From the NCBI GenBank assembly GCA_015207195.1, contig JADEXJ010000050.1, forward strand, positions 1-37,330: a stretch of 37,330 nt of DNA, read 5' to 3'. A program made the position numbers and the translations under genes. Positions 15,290 through 23,554 of the stretch are shown here, piece after piece. The first letter of the stretch is position 1, and every line of letters starts with the position of its first letter. Source of the stretch: Pleurocapsales cyanobacterium LEGE 10410 (GTDB lineage: Bacteria; Cyanobacteriota; Cyanobacteriia; Cyanobacteriales; Xenococcaceae). A model generated the notes under the pieces. It was not told the origin of the DNA. It was given only the letters and a program-made list of their open reading frames with translations, and made no database searches.

Positions 15290-17534
15290 CCATAACTTCC
15301 CCCAAAAGTATCCGTCTCTCCGCACGAGCGATCGCTCGATAAGTTCTGCTTACTGCTTCTGGTTCGACGGAAATAGCAGTAATTCCCCATTGAATTAGTT
15401 TGTCAATGAGACTGGGGTAATCTACTGGTGCTTGACCGCAAATACAGCACTCAATTTTGTTTGCTATAGCTGTTTCGATTAATTGGGCGATCGCCTTGTG
15501 CATGGCAGGGTGATTGGCATTTAAACTGCGATCGGCAAACTGAGCTTGTTCTCGATCGACTCCCAAAAGTAACTGAGTTAAATCGTTAGTCCCAATAGCA
15601 ATTCCCCGAACCCCTGCACGGACATATTCTGGCAACAACAAGATTACTGAAGGAACTTCCGCCATGATCCAAACCTGAAAAGAGTTTTGGGCAGTCAAAC
15701 CGACATTTTCTAGGCGACGATAGCAGAATTGGAACTCTTCAACGCTGCGCACAAAAGGCAAAATTAGGTTGAGATTGTGATGCCCTTCTGCGATAATAGC
15801 AGCCATTGCCTCTAATTCTAAATCAAATAAGGTTGAGTTTGATAGATAGCTATAGGTGCCTCTGTCGCCCAAAACTGGATTTACGGTATCTTGAGCATAG
15901 AGATCCAGAGAGCGATAGAATATGGGACGAGGAGCAAACGCCGAGACAAACTGGCGTAGCGAATTGGTAAGAGTAGCCACAAATTCTCTTTGAAAAGTTT
16001 CTTGCCATTGAGCCAAAGATTGAGAGGACAGGAAATCCGCCAACAATAATTCTGAGCGTAATAGACCAACTCCGTCTATGGGTAAGTCGATCGCAGAGCC
16101 AATACCTTCTGGTTGGGAAAGATTGACCATTAGTTTAGTTGCAATCGGATAGGTAGGGAATAGTAGGCGATCGCCAGATGCATGAGCTACCTGCCGTGCC
16201 GTAGCGGGATAAACTTTACCTTCACTGCCATCGAGTACAACTTGGTCTTCATTCTGAAGAACATTGATTGCATCTACCGCATTGACTATGGCAGGAATAT
16301 TTAATTCTCTGGCTACTATTGCCCCGTGGCTAGTTTTTCCACCAGTTTCCGTAATAATTCCCCCTACCTGCTCAATCAAAGCTATGTGTTGGGGAGGAAT
16401 TGTTTTGGCTACCAGAATCGAACCAGCAGGAATCTGATGAGAGTAGCGAGCAAAATCTTTAACTATGACTATGGTTGCCCGAATACTGCCAGGAGAAGCA
16501 GCAACACCACTTAGTAAAGGCTGTCTGGCGGTCGATAAAGTAGCTGTCTTGCTGACTGCTGTAATAGTAGTTGGATTATCATCTAGCCAAGTGAAATAAA
16601 AATGAGGTGTGGCAGCAAATTCTGCTTGTTGTAATACAGTCCAGGATAAATGTCTGAGCTGTGGTTGTTTTACTAATAGGTTTTGAGTTAACTGAAGCAA
16701 ACGCGCGATCGCCTCTTGATTCAAAACATAAGTTTCCGCTAGGTTTTCTCCAGGAATATAGGCTTCTAAGCAGTCTAAAAACGGTGTTTCTCGATCTACG
16801 GCTGTTGGTCGATAGGCATAATTTTTATGCCCCAGATGTTGCGAAAGGACAGCTCCAGTTTGACGGTCTACATCGTATTCGTCTGGTTGAACATCTCCTT
16901 GAAGCAGGCTGTGTTCCAAACCCCAACTAGCCTTGATTCGTATCAAATCAGCACTTATGTCAATTATGCCCGTAGCATAGGCAGCTTTTAGGGGTCTGAC
17001 CAACACGGCTACATCAACTCGATCGCTACTCAAGCCCAATTGGTGCCAGTACAGCAAACTGTTGGCGGTAAACAATTCCGACCAGACCAATTTAACCGCC
17101 TCTGCTAAAGCTTGAGGATGGGTATTACAGGTTTGCGATCGCCATAAACTGTCTATTCTGTGATGTTGTCCGTAGGTTGAAGTGATCACAGGTTGTAGGA
17201 TTAAACTATCTGAATTTAGCTGTCGTGCAGCTTGGAATATCTCTGCTTGCCATATTTCGGGCAACAAAGCCCGCTCAATAATTTTACGACTGCGGTTGGC
17301 GACTAACTGTAAAGCGCGATAGTCATCAACGTCTAATTGACTAAATAAATGAGAATTTCTTGACAAATCGTTGTTGATATTAGCCAAAAACTGGCGGAAT
17401 AAATTATTGCCTAAGACAAACCCAGGTAAAACTGAATACTCATCTTGAAGTAATTGGCTGAGAATAAAAAGTTTATCCCCAACCAAGGACTGTTCTGAAT
17501 GCTGAATTTGTGAAAGCCAATAAATATAGTTCAC
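15279..17534 (-). CDS. PEP-synthase-like protein with degenerate ATP-grasp domain
   Basis: About 751 residues with the order of phosphoenolpyruvate synthase: N-terminal ATP-grasp, mobile phosphohistidine domain, C-terminal PEP/pyruvate barrel. The phosphohistidine motif GGKTSHGAIVARE is intact (His403 from this start). The C-terminal landmarks are intact too: LGDRGTYSY, WIMAEVPS, GIAIGTNDLTQLLLGVDRE and CICGQAP with the catalytic-type cysteine. The N-terminal domain has lost key motifs. The usual VRSSATAED loop reads LQPVITSTYGQHH, and GLGE reads GLEH. So it may not use ATP in the normal way. I prefer GTG at 17534, four bases after the parA stop, because it gives the family-like start MNYIYWLSQ; TTG at 17552 would overlap parA. 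Downstream member of a two-gene operon with parA. Confidence 0.8.
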   Translation of the reverse strand: MNYIYWLSQIQHSEQSLVGDKLFILSQLLQDEYSVLPGFVLGNNLFRQFLANINNDLSRNSHLFSQLDVDDYRALQLVANRSRKIIERALLPEIWQAEIFQAARQLNSDSLILQPVITSTYGQHHRIDSLWRSQTCNTHPQALAEAVKLVWSELFTANSLLYWHQLGLSSDRVDVAVLVRPLKAAYATGIIDISADLIRIKASWGLEHSLLQGDVQPDEYDVDRQTGAVLSQHLGHKNYAYRPTAVDRETPFLDCLEAYIPGENLAETYVLNQEAIARLLQLTQNLLVKQPQLRHLSWTVLQQAEFAATPHFYFTWLDDNPTTITAVSKTATLSTARQPLLSGVAASPGSIRATIVIVKDFARYSHQIPAGSILVAKTIPPQHIALIEQVGGIITETGGKTSHGAIVARELNIPAIVNAVDAINVLQNEDQVVLDGSEGKVYPATARQVAHASGDRLLFPTYPIATKLMVNLSQPEGIGSAIDLPIDGVGLLRSELLLADFLSSQSLAQWQETFQREFVATLTNSLRQFVSAFAPRPIFYRSLDLYAQDTVNPVLGDRGTYSYLSNSTLFDLELEAMAAIIAEGHHNLNLILPFVRSVEEFQFCYRRLENVGLTAQNSFQVWIMAEVPSVILLLPEYVRAGVRGIAIGTNDLTQLLLGVDREQAQFADRSLNANHPAMHKAIAQLIETAIANKIECCICGQAPVDYPSLIDKLIQWGITAISVEPEAVSRTYRAIARAERRILLGEVMGNK

Positions 17535-17538
17535 TGCT

Positions 17539-18450
17539 TTAATTAACAGCAACTAATTCTTTCTTGACTAAAGTTTTGGTGAGAAATTCGTCGCTTAATT
17601 TCATAAATGCCTTAGAACCTCCAGAATTGGGCATAGCCAAAGAAACAGGTGTAAATAGATCGACCGCCTTGGCAACGTTTACATCCATCGGAATCGATTG
17701 GCTAAATAGCTGTTCGGCAGTAAAATCATCCTGAACTCTTTTCATTACTTGCTTATAATATCTGCCCATTAGTCCGCCCGCAGAAAGAATAAATACAATT
17801 CCCAACAGATTTACATTCACAGGCTGGGTGTCCTGATGGCTCTGTTTTAGTTTAGCAATCCTTCTTTCTAATAGCTGAATCCCTACTAATGAAAGCGGTT
17901 CGGGACGAGCGGGTAATAGATAAAAGTTGCTGGCAGCAATGCCACTGCGAGTTAATAAATTATATCCAGGAGCGCAATCTAAAATAATAAAATCATATTC
18001 ATCCACTACTGGCTCGATGATTTGTTCGATCAAAACTCGTTCAAAACTATCCCAAACTCTACCAAACTCGTGTTCGTTGCTCTCGGTTGCCCTTTGATGC
18101 AGCATTTGGGAAACTTGATATTCGTCATAGAGCTGGATGTCTCCTGGGAGTAATTCCAAACCGTCTATCCCACAGATATTGGGGACAATGATGTCTTGAA
18201 TATTTAATTTACTCCAGGGATTAGGATTAATTACATTATCCAACAGATAGCTAAGGGTATGTTTTTTCTTGCGTAACTTAGCAAAATCATGGGGCGAAAT
18301 TAAACTTAAGGTGGCACTGATTTGTGAATCTAAATCTAAAACCAAGACCCGTTTGTTGTGTTTCTTAGCCAAACAGGTAGCCAGATTAACGGTCAGAGTA
18401 GTTTTGCCTACTCCACCTTTCATATTGACGGTGCTAATAATAGTTCCCAT
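17539..18450 (-). CDS. ParA/Soj-family ATPase
   Basis: A 303-residue deviant Walker-type ATPase. The P-loop is MKGGVGKTT with signature Lys11 and catalytic Lys16. The A'-type motif is VLVLDLDSQISAT (residues 35-47), and Walker B is FIILDCAPGYN (around 155-165). It lacks an N-terminal helix-turn-helix, so it belongs to the short ParA/Soj type that forms dynamic ATP-bound dimers on DNA or positions cargo in cells. No parB or parS sequence is seen next to it, so it is unlikely to be a chromosome partition locus. Instead a PEP-synthase-like gene follows within four bases, suggesting the two products act together. The ATG at 18450 is clear. It is divergent from the ClC gene. Confidence 0.88.
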   Translation of the reverse strand: MGTIISTVNMKGGVGKTTLTVNLATCLAKKHNKRVLVLDLDSQISATLSLISPHDFAKLRKKKHTLSYLLDNVINPNPWSKLNIQDIIVPNICGIDGLELLPGDIQLYDEYQVSQMLHQRATESNEHEFGRVWDSFERVLIEQIIEPVVDEYDFIILDCAPGYNLLTRSGIAASNFYLLPARPEPLSLVGIQLLERRIAKLKQSHQDTQPVNVNLLGIVFILSAGGLMGRYYKQVMKRVQDDFTAEQLFSQSIPMDVNVAKAVDLFTPVSLAMPNSGGSKAFMKLSDEFLTKTLVKKELVAVN

Positions 18451-18644
18451 GGGTAAAATTTCTAACTGTCCTCGTTAACGTTAGTGTGTCAACCTAGATT
18501 GTGGCAACGTCAAAACATAACTTTTTCTAAAGTTTTTTAGCATTGCCGAACCAAAGGACAAACAGAAAACAATTAGCGATCGATTCCTCTGGGGTTTAGG
18601 ATAAAGGTATTAGTTTTAACTTAATCCAAGCTCAATTGGGAAAA

Positions 18645-21263
18645 ATGAAAAAGCTGCTTGCTAAGGTGCGACAATCTTCATGGTTAGCAAGTAGTTCCCT
18701 AGATACTCGCTATGCTTTAATTGAAGCCTGTTTAATTGGATTGTTCTCCGCTTTGGCTGCGGTAATGCTCAAGCAGGGAATTGGCTGGCTGGGAGGATGG
18801 CGGGTTCAGACGGCGAACGTAGCTGGAGCAAAACTTGTCTTGCCTCTGGTAGGGTTGGTTTTAGGTACTTTAGCGGGTGGGGTAATTGAACTTTTAGCCC
18901 CTTCCGCAGCAGGTGGCGGTATTCCCCAAGTAAAAGCAGCCTTAGCCAAATATCCTATTGTCTTAAATCTCCGCACCGCTTTAGTTAAGACCCTGGCAAC
19001 TATTCTGATCGTTGGGGCAGGTTTTACCGTAGGACGGCGCGGTCCTACGGTGCATATCGGGGCAGCATTGGGGGCGCAGGTCAGTCGCTGGATTCCCAAC
19101 TCTCCTACTAATCGCCGTCAGATGATTGCAGCAGGGGCAGCAGCGGGTTTGGCAGCGGGCTTTAATACTCCCATAGCAGGGGTATTGTTTGTTGTCGAAG
19201 AACTGATGCGTGATATTTCTGGTCTGACCTTAGAAACGGCGATCGCAGCTTCTTTTACTGGGGCGGTTGTTTCGCGGATCTTTGGTTCGACGGATCTTAA
19301 TGTACCCTTAGCGGTAATCGATTCTGCCCGTCGGGGTAGTTTTGCCGTTCCCGAAATCCCTTTTTATGTCGTGTTGGGGATCCTGGCTGGGATCTTGGGC
19401 GGAGTCTTTAATCGTTCAATTCTTCAGGGCATGAAATTTAGCCGTGGTTTGCCTTTAGCCGTCCCTCTACGTATTGGTTTGGCAGGGTTGATTTCAGGAA
19501 CGGTAATTGCCTGGCTACCGCCCTTTTTTCAAGATCATACGGGGTTAAGAGAACTATTGATTGCGGGACAATTTAACTGGCAAACTACCGCCTTAGTGTT
19601 TGTTACTCAGTTTTGTCTAACCATCCTGGCATATAGTTCTGGTGCGCCAGGAGGTCTATTTGCTCCTGCTTTGGTGTTAGGTTCGGCTTTAGGATATTTG
19701 GTGGGTCTTGCGGAAGTAGCTTTGATTAGCTCTGAATCTCCCTATACCTTTGCTTTGGCAGGAATGGGAGCATTTTTTACCGCTGTGGTTCGAGTTCCCG
19801 TAACGGCAATTGTGATTGTTTTTGAGATGACGGCAGATTTTAATTTGGTGCTGCCGTTAATGATCACCTGTGCGGTGGCATATATTGTCGCGGAAAGTGT
19901 TTCTCCAGGTTCGATCTACGAACATCTACTAAAAGTTAGCGGGATCGAACTTACCGAAGAACATCCGCAAAATGACTTTATGGCAGAACTAACCGCAGCC
20001 GATGTCATGCAGTCACGGGTAGAAACCTTGCCCAGTAATCTTTCTTTACCAGAGTTAGTCAAAGCCATGTCGCGATCGCACCATCGCGGTTTTCCTGTGA
20101 TCGAAGATGGCAAGCTGGTGGGAATTATTACCCAGTCTGATATCCCGCAAGATAGTCAGCAGACTAACGATGTTTTGCTCAAGGATATTATGACTCCCCA
20201 GCCGATCTCGGTATCCACCGATACTTCTTTAGCCGACGTATTATATTTACTCAATCGCTATCAGCTATCCCGTTTGCCCGTCACCGAAGGCTATAAACTG
20301 CTAGGAATTATTACCCGTAGCGACATTATTAAAGCGGAAGCCAAACAGCTAAGTTGCGAACACGAACCAGCAATATTTGAACCATCTTACACCGTGTATC
20401 AGAGTCGTTCCCCCGCTACGGGAAAAGGACGGATTTTGTTACCCTTAGCCCATCCAGATCATATTTCTTCTCTGTGGAAAATCGGTTCGGCGATCGCTCT
20501 GCATCGTCAGTATGAAATTGTCTGTCTTAGGGTCATTTGTGTCCCCAGTCATGTCTATCCCGCCCAGGCTAAGGTAGAAACCGCCCAGATTCGTTCCTTG
20601 ATGCAGCAGCTAGAAGAATGGGGCAAAACCTCCGCCATTCCCGTACATACGCAAATCCGCGTTGCCACTGACGTTAGCGAAGCGATTTTGGAAACTATTG
20701 CCAGGGAGCATATCGATCTGCTGTTGATGGGTTGGAGAGGCAAGAACTTAGGAATTGAGTCGATTTTTGGTAACATCGTAGACCCCCTAATTAAACAGGT
20801 TGCTTGCGATCTGATGTTGGTCAAACTCGGTTCTGCCCCTTATGCTTTTCCCCAACAGCTACACCTGAGACACAAATGGTTGATTCCAACAACTGGAGGC
20901 GATCGCATCAAAAAACTCTTAACTATTTTGCCTGCTTTGGCTAAGTTGGATCGTATTCCCCCCAAAGTACAGCTATGTCAGATATATTCCCCAGAAAAAG
21001 CTCAATTTTCTACTGCCGATTTTAAACAGGCTGCCGAGTTACTCGCTAACGTGATGAGTTGCCCGATTATGCCATTGCTTATTCCTGCCTATTCTGTATC
21101 GGAAGCGATCGTCAACCTAACTCAGCGTAAGAAATATGGATTGGTAGTTTTGGGTGCTAGTAATGAAGGATTGCTACAAAATGCCGTCAAAGGTAATATT
21201 CCCGAAGCGATCGCCCGCCACGCTAACAGCACTGTAATTATTTTTCGTAGTTCTGAGAAATAA
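18645..21263 (+). CDS. ClC-family chloride channel/transporter with CBS pair and C-terminal USP-like domains
   Basis: About 872 residues. Residues 20-430 form the ClC membrane domain, with AGGGIPQVK for the first selectivity loop, GRRGPTVHIGA for the second and GGLFAPALVLG for the third. In coupled H+/Cl- exchangers the second motif is GREGP, whose Glu gates the pore. Here it is Arg (residue 132 from this start), which suggests a channel-like or otherwise uncoupled protein. Two CBS motifs follow (about 445-560), probably binding adenine nucleotides. The tail contains two universal-stress-protein-like domains (about 585-725 and 740-870), each ending in a VxLGA/MGW-type strand-loop. An in-frame TTG at 18636 is an alternative start; I chose ATG at 18645 with GGGA just upstream. 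Confidence 0.88.
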   Translation: MKKLLAKVRQSSWLASSSLDTRYALIEACLIGLFSALAAVMLKQGIGWLGGWRVQTANVAGAKLVLPLVGLVLGTLAGGVIELLAPSAAGGGIPQVKAALAKYPIVLNLRTALVKTLATILIVGAGFTVGRRGPTVHIGAALGAQVSRWIPNSPTNRRQMIAAGAAAGLAAGFNTPIAGVLFVVEELMRDISGLTLETAIAASFTGAVVSRIFGSTDLNVPLAVIDSARRGSFAVPEIPFYVVLGILAGILGGVFNRSILQGMKFSRGLPLAVPLRIGLAGLISGTVIAWLPPFFQDHTGLRELLIAGQFNWQTTALVFVTQFCLTILAYSSGAPGGLFAPALVLGSALGYLVGLAEVALISSESPYTFALAGMGAFFTAVVRVPVTAIVIVFEMTADFNLVLPLMITCAVAYIVAESVSPGSIYEHLLKVSGIELTEEHPQNDFMAELTAADVMQSRVETLPSNLSLPELVKAMSRSHHRGFPVIEDGKLVGIITQSDIPQDSQQTNDVLLKDIMTPQPISVSTDTSLADVLYLLNRYQLSRLPVTEGYKLLGIITRSDIIKAEAKQLSCEHEPAIFEPSYTVYQSRSPATGKGRILLPLAHPDHISSLWKIGSAIALHRQYEIVCLRVICVPSHVYPAQAKVETAQIRSLMQQLEEWGKTSAIPVHTQIRVATDVSEAILETIAREHIDLLLMGWRGKNLGIESIFGNIVDPLIKQVACDLMLVKLGSAPYAFPQQLHLRHKWLIPTTGGDRIKKLLTILPALAKLDRIPPKVQLCQIYSPEKAQFSTADFKQAAELLANVMSCPIMPLLIPAYSVSEAIVNLTQRKKYGLVVLGASNEGLLQNAVKGNIPEAIARHANSTVIIFRSSEK

Positions 21264-21534
21264 GTTATCTACAATACAGATCCCATTCACTTATTCGCTC
21301 AAAATACTCTTGAATAGCTAAAAAACAAATAATATCTAGATTATCTTAACATTGATCCCGAACATCTGTCAGTGACTTGGATTGAGTGGTTAAAACTTCT
21401 TGATATATATGTTGCGTACTTTGACAATTTCATTACATCTTAAAAATCTTCTTTATATTGGAGATATACAGACAGGTAAAGTTTTAAATACTCTTTGTTT
21501 GCTTTTGTTTAATTTAATTACGGTAAATAAAATT

Positions 21535-21750
21535 ATGAATGTCAATAGTTGCCCATGTTGCTCCGATCCCATGTTACTTCACCTGACTAGCCGTCGTAGT
21601 TACTGGTTTTGCAGCCACTGTCGATTAGAAATACCCAATTCCAACGCTATGGGGATCGCCGAAATGAAAAAATCATTTCAACTAAATTCGTCCTCAATAA
21701 AAGCAGCGATCGCTAACAATAAATCTGACGAACCAGTCCCAGCTATCTAA
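21535..21750 (+). CDS. Small zinc-ribbon-like protein (71 aa)
   Basis: I start at the ATG at 21535, because the frame upstream to 21400 looks non-coding and this ATG opens directly on the conserved part. Two cysteine pairs, CPCC (Cys6, Cys9) and CSHC (Cys26, Cys29), spaced by about 17 residues, form a plausible one-zinc ribbon: MNVNSCPCCSDPMLLHLTSR then SYWFCSHCRLEIPN. Short proteins of this layout (CPCC…WFCxxC) are common in cyanobacteria and unnamed. The tail is polar and probably disordered. It ends about 200 bases before a strong bidirectional terminator shared with aroA. Function unknown; a nucleic-acid or protein adaptor is possible. Confidence 0.7.
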   Translation: MNVNSCPCCSDPMLLHLTSRRSYWFCSHCRLEIPNSNAMGIAEMKKSFQLNSSSIKAAIANNKSDEPVPAI

Positions 21751-21957
21751 TCAAATTCAAGCTCAATTTTATTATTGCCGAACTGAAAGTTTTTAGATAG
21801 GGTTGCCAACAACAATTGAGTATTACTTTGTAATCAAAATACTCGAACAATCTTTTTAAACGTACGTTTTCTACTTGATAAAAAAGACATTATAAGATCG
21901 AAAGCCAAGATAAATTTGGCAGTTTTAGTTTTAACAAACAAATAAATAAAATTAAGC

Positions 21958-21990
21958 CTTTGTATTCTGGAACACAAAGTGCTTTTTTTT
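21958..21990. terminator. Bidirectional rho-independent terminator (zinc-ribbon gene and aroA)
   Basis: CTTTGTATT (21958-21966) pairs with AACACAAAG (21971-21979) around a four-base loop, with one G-U type pair. On the plus strand eight Ts follow at 21983-21990. On the minus strand the stem is followed by a T-rich tract (TTAATTTTATTTATTTG). It lies between the convergent zinc-ribbon gene and aroA and can end both transcripts. Confidence 0.75.
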
Positions 21991-22045
21991 AGCTCAATAG
22001 CAGGCTTACTTATTTTCCCTTTAACGAGGGCGTAACACCAATTAT

Positions 22046-23410
22046 TCATGATCCCTGCACGATGCTGGTTAGGGTATCGACAAAATTGGGGTAAGAAATA
22101 GAGGCTGCTTCGGCGCGATGGATCGTAGTTTGTCCAGAAGCATTCAAGGCAGCGATCGCCAAACTCATGGCAATACGATGATCGGTAAAGCTGTCTACTG
22201 CTGTTCCTGCCAGCTTATTTCCCCCTGTTATTTCCAAACCGTCAGTCAGTTCACTAATGTTTGCGCCCATTTTTCCTAATTCTGTCGCCATTACCGCCAG
22301 GCGATCGCTTTCTTTGACTCTCAATTCGGCTGCATCTCGAATTACGGTTGTTCCTGTGGCAAAAGCAGCAGCCACCGCCAAAACAGGAATCTCATCGATC
22401 AGACGGGGAACTAAATCTCCAGCAATTTCACAAGCTTTTAACTGGCTATATTTAACCCGTAAGTCGGCTACAGGCTCTCCTGCTACTACCCGTTCATTTT
22501 CTCGCTTGATGTCCGCTTCCATCATCTCCAAAGCTTCCAAAACTCCAGTACGGGTAGGATTAACCCCCACATTGGTAATTAGCAGATCCGAACCAGGAAC
22601 AATTGCTCCTGCTACCAACCAAAAAGCAGCCGAACTAATATCTCCAGGAACAATTACCTTTTGTCCTTGTAAAGTAGGTTGTCCTGTTAGGGTAACGCTA
22701 TTTGTTGCAGCATCAATATCCAAAGTTGCCCCAAACGCTCGCAACATTCTTTCACTATGGTCACGGGACAAGGCAGGTTCGGTTACGGTGGTTTGACCAT
22801 CTACCATCAAACCAGCCAACAAAATACAGGACTTCACCTGAGCCGAAGCAATGGGAGAATGATAGTGAATTGGCTTCAACTGCTGTCCCTTAACTGCTAA
22901 GGGTGCCAGAGAATTATCTTTTCTCCCCCAAATATGCGCTCCCATTTGCACCAAGGGTTTAACCACCCGCGACATCGGACGCGATCGCAGAGAATTATCT
23001 CCCGTTACCACAAACAGGCGATCGCTATGGGATGCCAGCAAGCCCAACATCAAGCGCATCGTAGTTCCCGAATTACCCGCATCCAAAACATCTTGTGGTT
23101 CTTGGAGGTTTCCTAAGCCCACCCCTTTGACTATTACTTGTTGAGAATTCAACTCAGAAATCTCTGCCCCCATCGCCCGAAAACAGGCTGTCGTACTGCG
23201 GGGATCTTCTCCCAACAACAAGCCTTCAATTACAGTTTCGCCACTGGCGATCGCCCCCAACATCAAAGCCCGATGAGAGATAGATTTATCCCCTGGAATG
23301 GTAATACTACCCTTAAGCGCGATCCCCGATGTCGGCTTAATTAATAACTGCTGAGATTTTGCGCTGTCTTGAAGGCTAACAATAGAAGAAGGCATAAGGG
23401 AGAAAAACAA
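22046..23410 (-). CDS. aroA: 3-phosphoshikimate 1-carboxyvinyltransferase (EPSP synthase)
   Basis: A 454-residue enzyme that joins PEP to shikimate-3-phosphate, the sixth step of the shikimate pathway and the target of glyphosate. GDKSISHRA carries Lys42 and Ser43 that bind shikimate-3-phosphate and [17 protein letters not shown] is the PEP-binding loop, and [12 protein letters not shown] and [12 protein letters not shown] carry further conserved residues. The overall pattern ([18 protein letters not shown]) resembles class II-like bacterial enzymes, but the loop retains Gly rather than the Ala of the tolerant CP4 enzyme. ATG at 23410 or the in-frame ATG at 23395 could be the start. It is minus-strand, downstream of ribBA in the same orientation but separated by 144 bases with a dispersed repeat. 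Confidence 0.95.
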   Translation of the reverse strand: MFFSLMPSSIVSLQDSAKSQQLLIKPTSGIALKGSITIPGDKSISHRALMLGAIASGETVIEGLLLGEDPRSTTACFRAMGAEISELNSQQVIVKGVGLGNLQEPQDVLDAGNSGTTMRLMLGLLASHSDRLFVVTGDNSLRSRPMSRVVKPLVQMGAHIWGRKDNSLAPLAVKGQQLKPIHYHSPIASAQVKSCILLAGLMVDGQTTVTEPALSRDHSERMLRAFGATLDIDAATNSVTLTGQPTLQGQKVIVPGDISSAAFWLVAGAIVPGSDLLITNVGVNPTRTGVLEALEMMEADIKRENERVVAGEPVADLRVKYSQLKACEIAGDLVPRLIDEIPVLAVAAAFATGTTVIRDAAELRVKESDRLAVMATELGKMGANISELTDGLEITGGNKLAGTAVDSFTDHRIAMSLAIAALNASGQTTIHRAEAASISYPNFVDTLTSIVQGS

Positions 23411-23499
23411 TAATTTCCGTAGCCGATCTTATCAGAATACGGATTCACACCAATGTTATTTATCCACAACCTCAAAATTAGATGGCACATCAAACAAAC

Positions 23500-23530
23500 C
23501 ATCTGTGTTTATCTGTGTTTATCTGTGGAC
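23500..23530 (+). repeat. 31-bp dispersed repeat, copy 1 (ATCTGTG decamers)
   Basis: Three consecutive decamers of the form ATCTGTGTTT, ATCTGTGTTT, ATCTGTGGAC preceded by C. Near-identical copies lie at 31640-31670 (same strand) and 35504-35534 (opposite strand). It sits between the 3' end of ribBA and the 5' end of aroA. Confidence 0.85.
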
Positions 23531-23554
23531 GTTTCTACTCAAACCCAACCAAAG

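Noticed and set aside
21834-22049. 71-codon frame on the minus strand whose ATG overlaps the aroA stop
   Set aside because: It runs straight through the bidirectional terminator at 21958-21990 and its composition looks non-coding.
22257-22796. 179-codon open frame on the plus strand inside aroA
   Set aside because: It is the opposite-strand shadow of a well-supported essential gene, with serine/threonine-rich composition and no family resemblance.
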